Program-made: the position numbers and the translations under genes | Notes under the pieces: generated by a model | Database searches by the model: none | The model's input: the letters and a program-made list of their open reading frames with translations, nothing else | Told to the model about the DNA's origin: nothing | NCBI GenBank assembly: GCA_964489425.1 | Contig: CAZAYP010000003.1 | Location: 120,480-184,479 of the forward strand | Direction of reading: 5' to 3' | From: CAZAYP01 sp964489425 [NCBI: uncultured Verrucomicrobiota bacterium] | GTDB lineage: Bacteria; Verrucomicrobiota; Kiritimatiellia; RZYC01 | DNA length: 64,000 bases | In this document: positions 19,346 to 27,924 of the stretch, piece by piece | How positions within the stretch are numbered: position 1 is the stretch's first letter | Layout: each line of letters starts with the position of its first letter

Positions 19346-20743
19346 CTAGAACTTCTGCTTGAGCTTGCCGAACAGGATCGCGGCCAGGCTTTTGCGCTCG
19401 GTCACGATCTCGGCCCGGGCGGTCATGCCGGGCTTGACGGCGCGCGGGCGGCCGTGGATGAGAAAGTGATCCTTGTCCAGCGATCCGTTGACGATATACA
19501 CATGCCCCAGGGCGGCGTCATCGGTGGCGGCGGCCGCGATCGTGACCACCCGGCCGGTCAGGGATCCGTAATCAAAGTACGGGAAAGCGTCGAATTTATA
19601 CTTCACCGGCATGCCGGTGTCGATGAACCCGATGTCCCGGTTGGCCACCTGCAGTTCCATGAACAACCCCGTACCGTCCGGCACCAGCGTGGCCAGGGGC
19701 TCGGCCTGGCGCACGTAAGCGCCCGGGCCATGGTAAAACAGCGCCGAGATCACGCCGTCTTTTTCCGCCGCGACCAGGTGGCTGGCGGAGCCCGCCGGCG
19801 CAGCGTCCGGCGGCGCCCCCCGCAGGGCGATCAGGCCGGCCACGGTTTCCTGCTCTGACCGCAGCGAGGTCAGGGCGCTGTCCCGGTCGAGCTCGAGCTT
19901 GCGCAGATCGGCCTGCATCTGCTGCCGGCGGCCGGCGAACGTGATCCGCGCGGAAGCCAGGTCCTGGGCGAGGATCGCCGCCTCGTTGGTCAGGATGCTG
20001 TGCTGGGAGCCCAGCTTGGCCAGTTCCACGCGCGCCCGCTCGCGGCGGGAGCGGATGTTGTTGTATTCGGCCAGCGAGGTCAGCTGCCGATCGAACAGCG
20101 TCTGGGTGTTCGCCAGCTCGGCAACCAGCTGCTGCTCCTCGGCCCGCCAGTACTCCTGGTCGGCGCGGTTGGACTGCAGCTGCAATACATTTTGTTCGCG
20201 CTTGATGTCATGGACCCGCAACGCGCTTTCATGCTCGGCCGCCAGATCGGCGAGGGCCGTGCGCAGCGCGGCGATCTGCGCCTCGAAAGCCGCCTCTTTT
20301 TGCGGCAGGACCGCGTTCAGCTCCCGGAGCTTGACCTGGTGGGTCACGCCGTCCTGGGTATCGACCCGAAACAGCGGGGCGCCCTTGCGGACGGCCTGGC
20401 CGGCGGCAACGTACACCTCCGCGATCACGCCATCCCCGGCGCTGACCACCGCAAGCTTGTCGGATACCGGCCGGGCCATGGCCGGGCACTGCACCACGAT
20501 GTCGATGCGACCCGCCACGGCATAGATCACGGCCGCGGCCACGAACAGCACCACCAGGTACAACAAGCCGCGCGCCAGCAGGCGGGGCATGCGCTGCAGC
20601 TCCTCCACGACCAGGTAATTACCCGACACCTCCGGCTCCGGCGCGGCGGCATCGGCCGCCGGATCGGCCGGAAAATCGGCCGGTGGGCCCGGATCGGCAG
20701 GGGCGTCAGGCGCCATGGCCGACCTCGGTGTTGGCGGGCGCAT
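19346..20743 (-). CDS. HlyD-family periplasmic adaptor of a type I exporter
   Basis: Membrane fusion protein of 465 aa joining the inner-membrane ABC exporter to TolC. An acidic/Pro-rich cytosolic N-terminus (~50 aa) is followed by one transmembrane helix (LLYLVVLFVAAAVIYAVAG). Next come a lipoyl-like half (GVIAEVYVAAGQAVRKGAPLF), a long coiled coil rich in Gln/Arg/Glu (~150-320), the second lipoyl half (KDGVISALFYHGPGAYVRQ) and a beta-barrel domain. The start at 20743 lies 3 bp after the stop of the peptidase gene, and it is the last gene of the four-gene minus-strand operon. An internal ATG at 20716 is an alternative start. Confidence 0.88.
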   Translation of the reverse strand: MRPPTPRSAMAPDAPADPGPPADFPADPAADAAAPEPEVSGNYLVVEELQRMPRLLARGLLYLVVLFVAAAVIYAVAGRIDIVVQCPAMARPVSDKLAVVSAGDGVIAEVYVAAGQAVRKGAPLFRVDTQDGVTHQVKLRELNAVLPQKEAAFEAQIAALRTALADLAAEHESALRVHDIKREQNVLQLQSNRADQEYWRAEEQQLVAELANTQTLFDRQLTSLAEYNNIRSRRERARVELAKLGSQHSILTNEAAILAQDLASARITFAGRRQQMQADLRKLELDRDSALTSLRSEQETVAGLIALRGAPPDAAPAGSASHLVAAEKDGVISALFYHGPGAYVRQAEPLATLVPDGTGLFMELQVANRDIGFIDTGMPVKYKFDAFPYFDYGSLTGRVVTIAAAATDDAALGHVYIVNGSLDKDHFLIHGRPRAVKPGMTARAEIVTERKSLAAILFGKLKQKF

Positions 20744-20746
20744 TCA

Positions 20747-22192
20747 TCATGGGGCGACCGCCTCCCGGGGTTGGAATGCGGGCACAAACAATGGCCAGGG
20801 GAACTCATCCCCGGCGGCAGACAGCACGCCGGCCAGGTGCGCAGCCATGGCCAACGACGCCTGGATCATGGCAGTGCAGTAGTCATCGTTCACGTACTGC
20901 AGGGTATCCTGCGTCGTGTGATAGTAGGGGTTGAAATCGCCGGAAAAGTTTTCGCCAACGAAAAGGGCGCTGAACCCGTTGTCCCAGAAGGAGGCCTGGT
21001 CGCTGCCGGTCTCGCCCGCGGCGTTGATCCGCGCCTGGAGCGCACCATGGAGCCCGTACAGCTGCACCACGTTGGTGAACAGTGCCGCCAGGGCGTAGTC
21101 GCCGGCATAGCCGGGATTATGCGGGGGGCGGATGTTCAGGTCGGCCGTCGGGGTCTTGGTGCTCCAGGAGATCATGTCCATGTTGACGACGCCGGCGACC
21201 TCCTGGTGCGCGGCGGCCAGTTGCTGGGCGTAGACCGCGCTGCCGAGCAGGCCCTGCTCCTCGCCGGTGAAAAGCACGAACTTCACGGTCCGGTCGCAGG
21301 AGCAACCGCTGAGCCGCTGGGCTATCGCCAGGACGGCGGCACACCCGCTGGCATTGTCGTCCGCGCCGGGCGCGGTCGCGCCGGACGGCATGTCGTCGAT
21401 ATGGGCGACCACCAGCACCGCCTCGTTGGAGAGCGGACCGCATCCGGGCAAGGTGCCGACCAGGTTGTAGCCCGAATAGCTGCTGTTGGACCACGCCCGG
21501 CGCTCCACGGCCAGATCCCACGACTCCATGGATTCCTCGGCGTAATCCAGGGCCCGCTCCAAGGGCGTGCCGGAGGTCGTGTGGCGGGTGGTGATGGTCT
21601 GGGGCGTACCGCCGACCGGTACTGGCGTGGCGCCGCTCAGCCCGGAGATCCAGGCCAGCACGTTGGTGGCCTGCACGCTGGCGACAAGGTTGGAAATGAG
21701 CGGGTCAGCCGTCCCCGCGCGCTTCCGGAACGAGACCGGTGGGGCCGCCACCACCGCCATGGGTTGTGCCGGGAGCCGCTTGACGTGGTATCCGGCATCC
21801 GCCAGGCGTTGCGCGGCCGCCGCATCCGCGCGGACAATCAGCTGGCGGCCGTCGTCGGCCAACACATCCAGCCCCGGGGGCAATGGCGGCGCCACGGGGC
21901 CGAGGTGAGAGGCAACAACGTAATCACCGGGCGCGCTGGCCGTCGGGTCCAGCACCTGGCCAGCGCCGGCCTGCTGTGCCCAGGCGGCCGGGTCGGCAAT
22001 CACCAGCACATATTCGCGGGCGGCGCCGTCCACCAGCCAGGCGTAAACCGGCAGTTCGGGTTTCCAATCCGGCCCCGGGACATCGATCCGGGCCAGTAGA
22101 TCGGCGGGCGCGGGCTGGACCGCGGCCACGAACAACGCCCAGCCCAGCATGACACCCTGCGCGCCGATCCAATACGGACGAATTCGCTTCAT
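20747..22192 (-). CDS. M28-family zinc aminopeptidase, secreted
   Basis: Exported di-zinc aminopeptidase-type protein of 481 aa. It has an N-terminal signal-like segment (WIGAQGVMLGWALFVAAVQPAPA) and a ~200-residue N-terminal region before the catalytic domain. The M28 metal ligands can all be placed: His in VVAHIDDMP, Asp in GADDNASG, the catalytic Glu pair in FTGEEQGLLGS, Asp in VNMDMI, and a C-terminal His in YYHTTQDT. The gene starts directly after the exporter stop (0 bp gap) and ends 3 bp before the HlyD gene. It may trim or mature the exported substrate in the periplasm; this role is inferred from context. Confidence 0.9.
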   Translation of the reverse strand: MKRIRPYWIGAQGVMLGWALFVAAVQPAPADLLARIDVPGPDWKPELPVYAWLVDGAAREYVLVIADPAAWAQQAGAGQVLDPTASAPGDYVVASHLGPVAPPLPPGLDVLADDGRQLIVRADAAAAQRLADAGYHVKRLPAQPMAVVAAPPVSFRKRAGTADPLISNLVASVQATNVLAWISGLSGATPVPVGGTPQTITTRHTTSGTPLERALDYAEESMESWDLAVERRAWSNSSYSGYNLVGTLPGCGPLSNEAVLVVAHIDDMPSGATAPGADDNASGCAAVLAIAQRLSGCSCDRTVKFVLFTGEEQGLLGSAVYAQQLAAAHQEVAGVVNMDMISWSTKTPTADLNIRPPHNPGYAGDYALAALFTNVVQLYGLHGALQARINAAGETGSDQASFWDNGFSALFVGENFSGDFNPYYHTTQDTLQYVNDDYCTAMIQASLAMAAHLAGVLSAAGDEFPWPLFVPAFQPREAVAP

Positions 22193-25100
22193 CTACATCT
22201 CCAGTTGTTGGTGGTTCAGATAGTGGTACAGTCCTCGCGAGCGCATCAGGTCCGCGTGCGTACCCTGCTCCACGATCGTGCCGTTGTCGAGCACGACGAT
22301 GTGGTCGGCGTTGCGGATCGTGCTGAGGCGGTGCGCAATGACCAGCGCGGTGCGGTTTTTCAGGATCGTGCCCATGCTTTTCTGCAGGGCCTGCTCAGAC
22401 TCGGTGTCCAGCGAGCTGGTGGCTTCGTCGAGAATGATGATCTGCGGGTCGCGGTACAGCGCGCGCGCAATGCAAATGCGCTGTTTCTGGCCGCCGGACA
22501 GGCGCAGCCCGCTCTCGCCAATCTTGGTCTGGTAGCCCAGCGGAAGGCCGTTGATGAAGTCATGGGCATTGGCCAGCTGGGCCGCGCGCATGACCAGCTC
22601 GCTGTTCAGGTCCGGATCGCCCAGGGCGATGTTCTCGCTGATCGTGCCGTTGAACAGGTAGCTGTCCTGGGGCACGTAGCCGATCAGCCGGCGCAGCTGG
22701 GTGAGGTTGAGGTTGCGCAGATCGCAGCCATCGAGCAGCACCTGGCCATCCGTCGGGTCGTACAGGCGCGCGACCAGGGTGGCCAGGGTGGTCTTGCCGG
22801 AGCCGCTGCGGCCGACCAGCGCCAGCACCTGGCCGGCGGGGACGCGCAGGTTCAGCTGGGAGAGGATATAGGGGTCGTCCTCGCCGCCATAGCGGAAGTA
22901 GACGTCCTTGAACACCAACTCGCCGCGCGGCTCGCGCAACAGGATGCCCTCCGCAGCGCCGCCGGCCGGGAACTCGGTGCGGGCGTTGAGCACATCGTTG
23001 AGCCGGTCCACGGACACCAGCGTCTGCTGGATGTCGTCCCAGGCGTTGAGGATGCGGTTGATGGGCGTGAGCACGCTGCCCAGCAGCGCCATGAACGCCA
23101 TCAACTCGCCCACGCTCATGCGCAGCGCAATCACCTGGCGCGCCCCGTACCACAGCAGCACCGCGGAGCTGAGCGCGCCCACGAAGCTGGCCAAATTGTA
23201 GAACCCGATCCCCGTGTGGAAGAGCCGGAAATCAATGCTCATGGCGTGGATGAACTTGTTCTCCCACTTCCAGCGCGTCGGGTACTCCACGTTCATGGCC
23301 TTGACCGTGTCGATCCCGTTGATCGACTCGATCAGCAACGACTCGGCGTCGGTGCGCGCGGCGAACGCGTCCACGTTGAGCCGCCGCAGGACCGGCGTGA
23401 ACCCCAGGGTCACGGCCACGAAGATCGGGATGAACACGCAGGTCAGGCCCGCCATGCGCGGGTTGTAGTAGAACATCAGCGTGAGGTAGAGCACCACCAG
23501 CACGGCGTCGAGCACCAGCGTCAGCGCGGTGTGGGTCATGAAGTCGCGGATCTTCTGGTTCTCGCCGAAGCGCGAGATAAAGTCGCCGATCCGCCGCGCC
23601 TTGAAATAGCCCAGCGGCAGCGCCAGCAGGTGCTTGTAAAAGCTGACCAGCATGCGCAGGTCGATGTGCAGGCTGACATGGACGATCAGGTACTGCCGCA
23701 GCGTGCCCACCAACGCCTGGAACACCACCACCAGCAGCATCCCCGCGAACATGAGGTTGAGCATGCTGACGTTGTTGTGGGTCAGCACGTGGTCGACGAT
23801 GTTCTGGGTAAAGATCGGCGTGGCCAGCCCGAACAGGTTGAGGAGGATCGAGGCCAGCAGGATCTCCAGCAGCAGCCCGCGGTACGGCGCGATAAACGGC
23901 AGGAAATTGCGGAACGTGGTCTTGTCTTCCGGCTGGGTACCGAACACCGGCGTGGGCTCCAGCAGGAGCGCGATGCCGGTCCAGTTCTTCTCGAAGTGCG
24001 CGCGGGAATACTTGCGCAGGCCGAGGGCCGGGTCGGCCACCCACACCCACTGGTCGGTCATGCGGTACACCACGACAAAGTGGCAGCCCTGCCAGTGGAC
24101 CACGGCCGGCAGCGGCGCGGCGGCCAGGTCGTCGTAGCCCAGGCGCACGCCACGCGTGGCAAACCCCAGCTGCTCGGCGGCCCCGGCCAGGTTGGCCAGC
24201 GACGAGCCGCTGATGTCCACGTGCGCCAGGTCGCGCACACGGGAGGAGGAGAAGTTCTTGCCGTAAAACCGGGCAATCATCATCAGGCAGGTGGACCCGC
24301 AGGCGGTTTCGTCGTGCTGGCGGATGAACGGGAAGAACACGCGCCGCCGCCAGGGGGCCCGGCGCGGAGCCGCGGCCGCCTGGGGCGCGGGCCCCGGCGT
24401 TTCGGCCAGCGGCTTGACCTGCGGCGCCTTGAGCGCCGCCAGCTCCTGCTTGATGATCTCCTGGTACGGGATCGGCGGCGGGTGCCGGCCGTACGACTGG
24501 AGCCGGTCTTCCAGCACGTGGCGCCACGTGGCCGACCGGGCCACCAACTCGTCAAAGTCCGCCTTGGACAGCGAGTACAGGTGGCAATCGGTCAGGCACA
24601 CCACGTCGGCGGCGCGCGGCGCGCCCACCAGCAGGGCGCGCTCGCCGAAGAAATCGCCCTCGCGCAAATAGTTGATGATGCTGGCCGACTGCTGCTGCCA
24701 CGCCACGACCTTGAGCCGGCCGCTTTCGATCAGGTAAAACTTGTCGGCCGCCGCCCCCTGGCGAAAAACCGCCTCGCCTTCCTTGAAGTACTCCGAGTGC
24801 AGGCGCCGGATGAGCTCCTGGATTTCCGCCGGCGCCAACTGCGCCAGGTTGGCGCACGAGGTCAGGAACCGGTGGATGGCCATGGAGCGGACAAACTTGT
24901 CGAATTGCTCGCGGATCTCGCCCCGCGCCAGCAGGTGGGTGATGATCGCCTCGCGCCGGATGGCCAGCACCGCGCAGTCCTCGATCGCGCGCGCCGTGTC
25001 CACGCACGGCCCCTCGGCGGTCACGGACTGCTCGCCGAAATGGTCGCCGCGCGAGCGCACGCCAAGGTTCATCTCCACGCCCGCCGCGTTGGCGCGCAGG

Positions 25101-25285
25101 ATGCGCACCCGGCCGCTGTACACGATGTAAAAGAACGGGTCCTCGTCGCCCGCGGCGTACACCAGGTCCCCGTTGCTGAAGGATTTGAGCTCCGCGGTTT
25201 CGAGGAGCTGCGCCACCTCGGACTCGGTCAGCAGCGCGAAGATCGAGATGCTGCGCAGGAACGGGAGTATGTCGGTGATATCCAT
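22193..25285 (-). CDS. cNMP-binding / C39 peptidase / ABC exporter fusion
   Basis: Peptidase-containing ABC exporter of 1030 aa. Residues ~10-125 and ~138-260 form two cyclic-nucleotide-binding-like domains (GDHFGEQSV and GDFFGERALLVG motifs). A C39 cysteine peptidase domain follows at ~320-450, with RQHDETACGSTCLMMIARFYG holding the catalytic Cys, VVHWQGCHFVVVY the His and VADPALG the Asp. The membrane domain spans ~460-745. The NBD has Walker A GRSGSGKTTLA (~828), signature LSGGQKQR and Walker B IIILDEATSSLD. C39 domains cut double-glycine leaders while the substrate is exported; the cNMP domains suggest control by a nucleotide ligand or a scaffolding role. Second gene of the TolC-exporter-M28-HlyD operon. 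Confidence 0.95.
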   Translation of the reverse strand: MDITDILPFLRSISIFALLTESEVAQLLETAELKSFSNGDLVYAAGDEDPFFYIVYSGRVRILRANAAGVEMNLGVRSRGDHFGEQSVTAEGPCVDTARAIEDCAVLAIRREAIITHLLARGEIREQFDKFVRSMAIHRFLTSCANLAQLAPAEIQELIRRLHSEYFKEGEAVFRQGAAADKFYLIESGRLKVVAWQQQSASIINYLREGDFFGERALLVGAPRAADVVCLTDCHLYSLSKADFDELVARSATWRHVLEDRLQSYGRHPPPIPYQEIIKQELAALKAPQVKPLAETPGPAPQAAAAPRRAPWRRRVFFPFIRQHDETACGSTCLMMIARFYGKNFSSSRVRDLAHVDISGSSLANLAGAAEQLGFATRGVRLGYDDLAAAPLPAVVHWQGCHFVVVYRMTDQWVWVADPALGLRKYSRAHFEKNWTGIALLLEPTPVFGTQPEDKTTFRNFLPFIAPYRGLLLEILLASILLNLFGLATPIFTQNIVDHVLTHNNVSMLNLMFAGMLLVVVFQALVGTLRQYLIVHVSLHIDLRMLVSFYKHLLALPLGYFKARRIGDFISRFGENQKIRDFMTHTALTLVLDAVLVVLYLTLMFYYNPRMAGLTCVFIPIFVAVTLGFTPVLRRLNVDAFAARTDAESLLIESINGIDTVKAMNVEYPTRWKWENKFIHAMSIDFRLFHTGIGFYNLASFVGALSSAVLLWYGARQVIALRMSVGELMAFMALLGSVLTPINRILNAWDDIQQTLVSVDRLNDVLNARTEFPAGGAAEGILLREPRGELVFKDVYFRYGGEDDPYILSQLNLRVPAGQVLALVGRSGSGKTTLATLVARLYDPTDGQVLLDGCDLRNLNLTQLRRLIGYVPQDSYLFNGTISENIALGDPDLNSELVMRAAQLANAHDFINGLPLGYQTKIGESGLRLSGGQKQRICIARALYRDPQIIILDEATSSLDTESEQALQKSMGTILKNRTALVIAHRLSTIRNADHIVVLDNGTIVEQGTHADLMRSRGLYHYLNHQQLEM

Positions 25286-25291
25286 GCGTTG

Positions 25292-26830
25292 TCAGGGGGC
25301 CGGGGGTTCCAGGCCGGCGGGCGCGCGGTCATCTTCGGTCACCAGGAGCAGCATATCGCCTCGCCACTGATGATACGTACCAAGGAGCACGAGGCAATCA
25401 AATTGCGTCAGCCGCAGGTCCACCTCGGCGGCGATCAGCGCATTCTGGTAGTCCAGCGTGTTGAGCACCGTGGTCTTGGCGGCCACCAGGCGCTCCAGCT
25501 CGTGGCCCATGTTCTGGCGCGAGAGCTCCACGATGGCCCGCCCCAGCTCCAGCTTGCGGCGGCTGGTGTCCCAATCCTCGTAGAACTCGCGCACCGCGTT
25601 GACCAGCGCCGCCTGCCGGTTGGCCGCCTGCAGCTCCACGCGCCGCAAGTCCTCGTTGGCCCGGAGGAACCGCTCGCGCGCCGCCGTGTTGCGCACGGGC
25701 AGGGCCAGCACGCCGGCCGCGGACACCTCGTAATGGCCGGGTGCGATGTCGCCGAACGCCCGTGCGGCGCTGGCGGCGTCGTAGCCCTCGATGCCCGTGC
25801 CCAGCACCATGTTCAGCTCCGGTCGCATGTCGTTGGCGGCCTTGCGCAGGTCCTGCTCGAGCAGCGCCTGCGCGCTGCGCAGGTCGCGCAGCAGGCCGTC
25901 GTGGGTGTCGGCCGCGGCCAGCATGCCGGTGACGGCGCCGGGCGCAAACCGGTCCAGCAGCGCGCCCGGATCCGTCAGCAGCCCGATCGGCGCGGCCGGC
26001 ACCGGCCGCGGCTGGTTGTAGATGGCAAAATACAGCGCATCCTCCTCGTGGCGGATGCGCTGCTCCAGCCCGGCGATGGCCCGGTCCTGGATCAACAGCG
26101 TGGCCTGCATCCGTTTCTGGTCGCTGATCAGGAGCTTGCGGCGCTCGACCTGCTCGCGGATGATTTCGTAAACGCGGGCGCTGTTGGTGCGGATGGCGCA
26201 GTTTTCGCGCCAGATTTCGCGCGTGGTGAGCAGTTGGAAATAGGCCAGGAACACCTCGTACAGCAGGCGCTGCTCGCCGGTGTCGGCGGCCAGCGCGCCC
26301 TGCCGCGCGCGCACCCGCGCCTTTTCGATCTCCAGGTTCGCCATGTCCGGCCCGCGGTTGCGCCACAGGGGCTGGGCATATTTCAGGTAAATGCCCGCGT
26401 TGTAGGCGTCCGGCTCACCGGCACTGCCGCTCTCGAGCAGATACTGGCGCGAGATGCCGACGTTCAGGTCCGCCTTGCCGCCCAGGGTGTTGTCGCGCGT
26501 GAACCCCGCGGCCGAGGTGTATTGCTCCTGGCGGGACGGGTCCTCGATGCCCGGGCTCAGGTGGCGGCTCTTGGCCCAGTCCGTGCTCCAGGCGAACCCG
26601 GGGATGTACTTGGCCTGCTGCGCCGCCTCCTCGCGCCGCGCCATGGTGGCGCCCAGTTGGTACACGGCCAGTTCGCGGTTGTGGATGCGCGCATCCGCCA
26701 AGGCCCGCGACAGGGTCAAGTCGAGCGCCGGCGGGGCCTGCGCGTCGTCCGCCGCCGGCGCGGCAACCGCCAGCAGCAACAGCAGGACCAGGCCCGTGCC
26801 CGGCCCCGCCCCGCGCCGCCCGCGCTCCAC
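25292..26830 (-). CDS. TolC-family outer membrane efflux protein
   Basis: Outer-membrane channel protein of 512 aa for the type I export system. The frame is open back to 27256, but I chose the GTG at 26830 because AGGGGA lies 6 nt upstream. A good promoter (TTGACA-17-AACAGT) lies at 26876-26904, which would be inside the gene if the ATGs at 26893 or 26911 were used. The N-terminus then reads as a signal peptide (VLLLLLAVAAPAADD). Long alpha-helical repeats typical of the TolC barrel-tunnel fold follow (LYEVFLAYFQLLTTREI, AIVELSRQNMGHELERL). It is 6 bp before the exporter gene and leads the operon. Confidence 0.85.
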   Translation of the reverse strand: MERGRRGAGPGTGLVLLLLLAVAAPAADDAQAPPALDLTLSRALADARIHNRELAVYQLGATMARREEAAQQAKYIPGFAWSTDWAKSRHLSPGIEDPSRQEQYTSAAGFTRDNTLGGKADLNVGISRQYLLESGSAGEPDAYNAGIYLKYAQPLWRNRGPDMANLEIEKARVRARQGALAADTGEQRLLYEVFLAYFQLLTTREIWRENCAIRTNSARVYEIIREQVERRKLLISDQKRMQATLLIQDRAIAGLEQRIRHEEDALYFAIYNQPRPVPAAPIGLLTDPGALLDRFAPGAVTGMLAAADTHDGLLRDLRSAQALLEQDLRKAANDMRPELNMVLGTGIEGYDAASAARAFGDIAPGHYEVSAAGVLALPVRNTAARERFLRANEDLRRVELQAANRQAALVNAVREFYEDWDTSRRKLELGRAIVELSRQNMGHELERLVAAKTTVLNTLDYQNALIAAEVDLRLTQFDCLVLLGTYHQWRGDMLLLVTEDDRAPAGLEPPAP

Positions 26831-26875
26831 TATGCGTCCCCTGTTGATGTTGGTCCCGCAGTTCAACCTGAAGTT

Positions 26876-26904
26876 ACTGTTCCATTGGCGCATGGGGTTG
26901 TCAA
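26876..26904 (-). promoter_or_regulatory. Candidate promoter of the type I export operon
   Basis: On the minus strand TTGACA (26904-26899, perfect consensus) and AACAGT (26881-26876) are spaced by 17 bp, giving a leader of about 40 nt before the GTG at 26830. Confidence 0.5.
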
Positions 26905-26910
26905 TGGCCA

Positions 26911-26939
26911 TTGTCGCGCGGCCGGCCTTGTTGTAAGAT
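26911..26939 (+). promoter_or_regulatory. Candidate promoter of the ferredoxin-nitroreductase gene
   Basis: TTGTCG (26911-26916) and TAAGAT (26934-26939) are separated by 17 bp. The predicted start point, around 26946, falls inside the palindrome at 26943-26956. Confidence 0.45.
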
Positions 26940-26942
26940 GAC

Positions 26943-26956
26943 GTTGAATATTCAAC
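26943..26956. promoter_or_regulatory. Perfect 14-bp palindrome, likely operator
   Basis: GTTGAAT/ATTCAAC is a perfect inverted repeat with no spacer. It overlies the expected transcription start of the plus-strand nitroreductase gene and lies in the divergent region shared with the export operon. This is a typical place for a dimeric repressor to bind; the regulator is not identifiable from this window. Confidence 0.5.
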
Positions 26957-27019
26957 AACACAAACACCCAGCCAATGCTGATCGCCAACCCGGTGGCGAC
27001 CGCAGGAGGAGATACAGAC

Positions 27020-27901
27020 ATGGCAACGATTGCGCTGGATCAAAGCAAATGCACGGTATGTGGCGCCTGCACGCTGGCCTGCCCCAACCAGATCATGCGG
27101 CGCGAGGGCAACGCCATGGCGGTCGACACCGACTTGGCCCGTTACTGCCTGATGTGCGGGCAATGCCTTGCCGCCTGCCCCGTGGACGCCATCCGCATCC
27201 AGGAGTTCGCGGACACCCTGTCGCCGCTGCCCGCGGACACCGTCACCCCGGCGCAACTGGAGGGGTTTTTTGCGCGGCGCCGCTCCGTGCGCGTCTACCA
27301 GGACCGGCCGGTGGAGCGCGCGGTGGTTGAGCGCGCGCTGCAGATGGCGGCCTTGGCGCCGCTGTCGTTCCCGCCCTGGGTCGTGGAGGTGACCACGGTG
27401 TTGGATCGTCAGAAAATAGCCGAGCTGTCCGCCATGATCGCCGTGCAGATGGAGAAAATGGTCAAGATGAACAGCAACTTCATCGGCCGGTTGTTTTTAA
27501 AGCTCATGGTCGGCGCCGGCCGTTACCAGTTCATGGACGAGTTTTTCATTCCGCTGATGGCCAAGGGGGTGGCCCAGTACCATCAACATCATGCCGATAT
27601 CTGGCTGCGGTCGGCACCGGCGCTGATGGTGTTCCATACGGGGCCAACGGCCCTGGACGGCGCCGCGGACAGCTGGCTGGCGGCGGGCCAGGCGGCGCAG
27701 GCGCTGCAATCCCTTGGTTTGGGCGTGTGTTTCAACGGCCTGGCCACTGGCACGGCCAAGATGGACAAGAACTTCCTCAAAGCCCTGGGCATTCCAACGG
27801 ATCACACCCTGCAGGCGGCGTTCACGTTCGGGTACCCGCGGGTGACCTACCACAAGCGGGTGCAGCGGCCGTTCAAGGCGCAGCGGTTCGTGGGGGCCTG
27901 A
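27020..27901 (+). CDS. Ferredoxin-nitroreductase fusion protein
   Basis: Redox flavoprotein of 293 aa with a two-[4Fe-4S] ferredoxin domain at the N-terminus (CTVCGACTLACP and CLMCGQCLAACP, residues ~10-60), followed by a nitroreductase-fold FMN domain (RRSVRVYQDRPVERAVVERA, LAPLSFPPW, AQALQSLGLGVCFNGL, FTFGYPRVTYHKRV). Such fusions, common in anaerobes, pass electrons from clusters to flavin; the acceptor is unknown. I chose the ATG at 27020, which has a strong AGGAGG 9-11 bp upstream; an ATG at 26975 would precede this site. It is divergent from the export operon and convergent with the large secreted-protein gene ending at 27925. Confidence 0.92.
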   Translation: MATIALDQSKCTVCGACTLACPNQIMRREGNAMAVDTDLARYCLMCGQCLAACPVDAIRIQEFADTLSPLPADTVTPAQLEGFFARRRSVRVYQDRPVERAVVERALQMAALAPLSFPPWVVEVTTVLDRQKIAELSAMIAVQMEKMVKMNSNFIGRLFLKLMVGAGRYQFMDEFFIPLMAKGVAQYHQHHADIWLRSAPALMVFHTGPTALDGAADSWLAAGQAAQALQSLGLGVCFNGLATGTAKMDKNFLKALGIPTDHTLQAAFTFGYPRVTYHKRVQRPFKAQRFVGA

Positions 27902-27924
27902 TCCGGCCGGTCCGGGGGCGGCGG

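Noticed and set aside
22205-26941. 1578-codon open frame on the plus strand opposite the export operon
   Set aside because: It mirrors the high-GC minus-strand genes, gives His/Arg/Gln-rich low-complexity protein and has no family motifs; the minus-strand genes carry clear catalytic motifs.
26830-27256. Upstream starts for the TolC gene (ATG at 26893, 26911; frame open to 27256)
   Set aside because: They overlap a TTGACA-17-AACAGT promoter and lack ribosome sites; GTG at 26830 has AGGGGA directly upstream.
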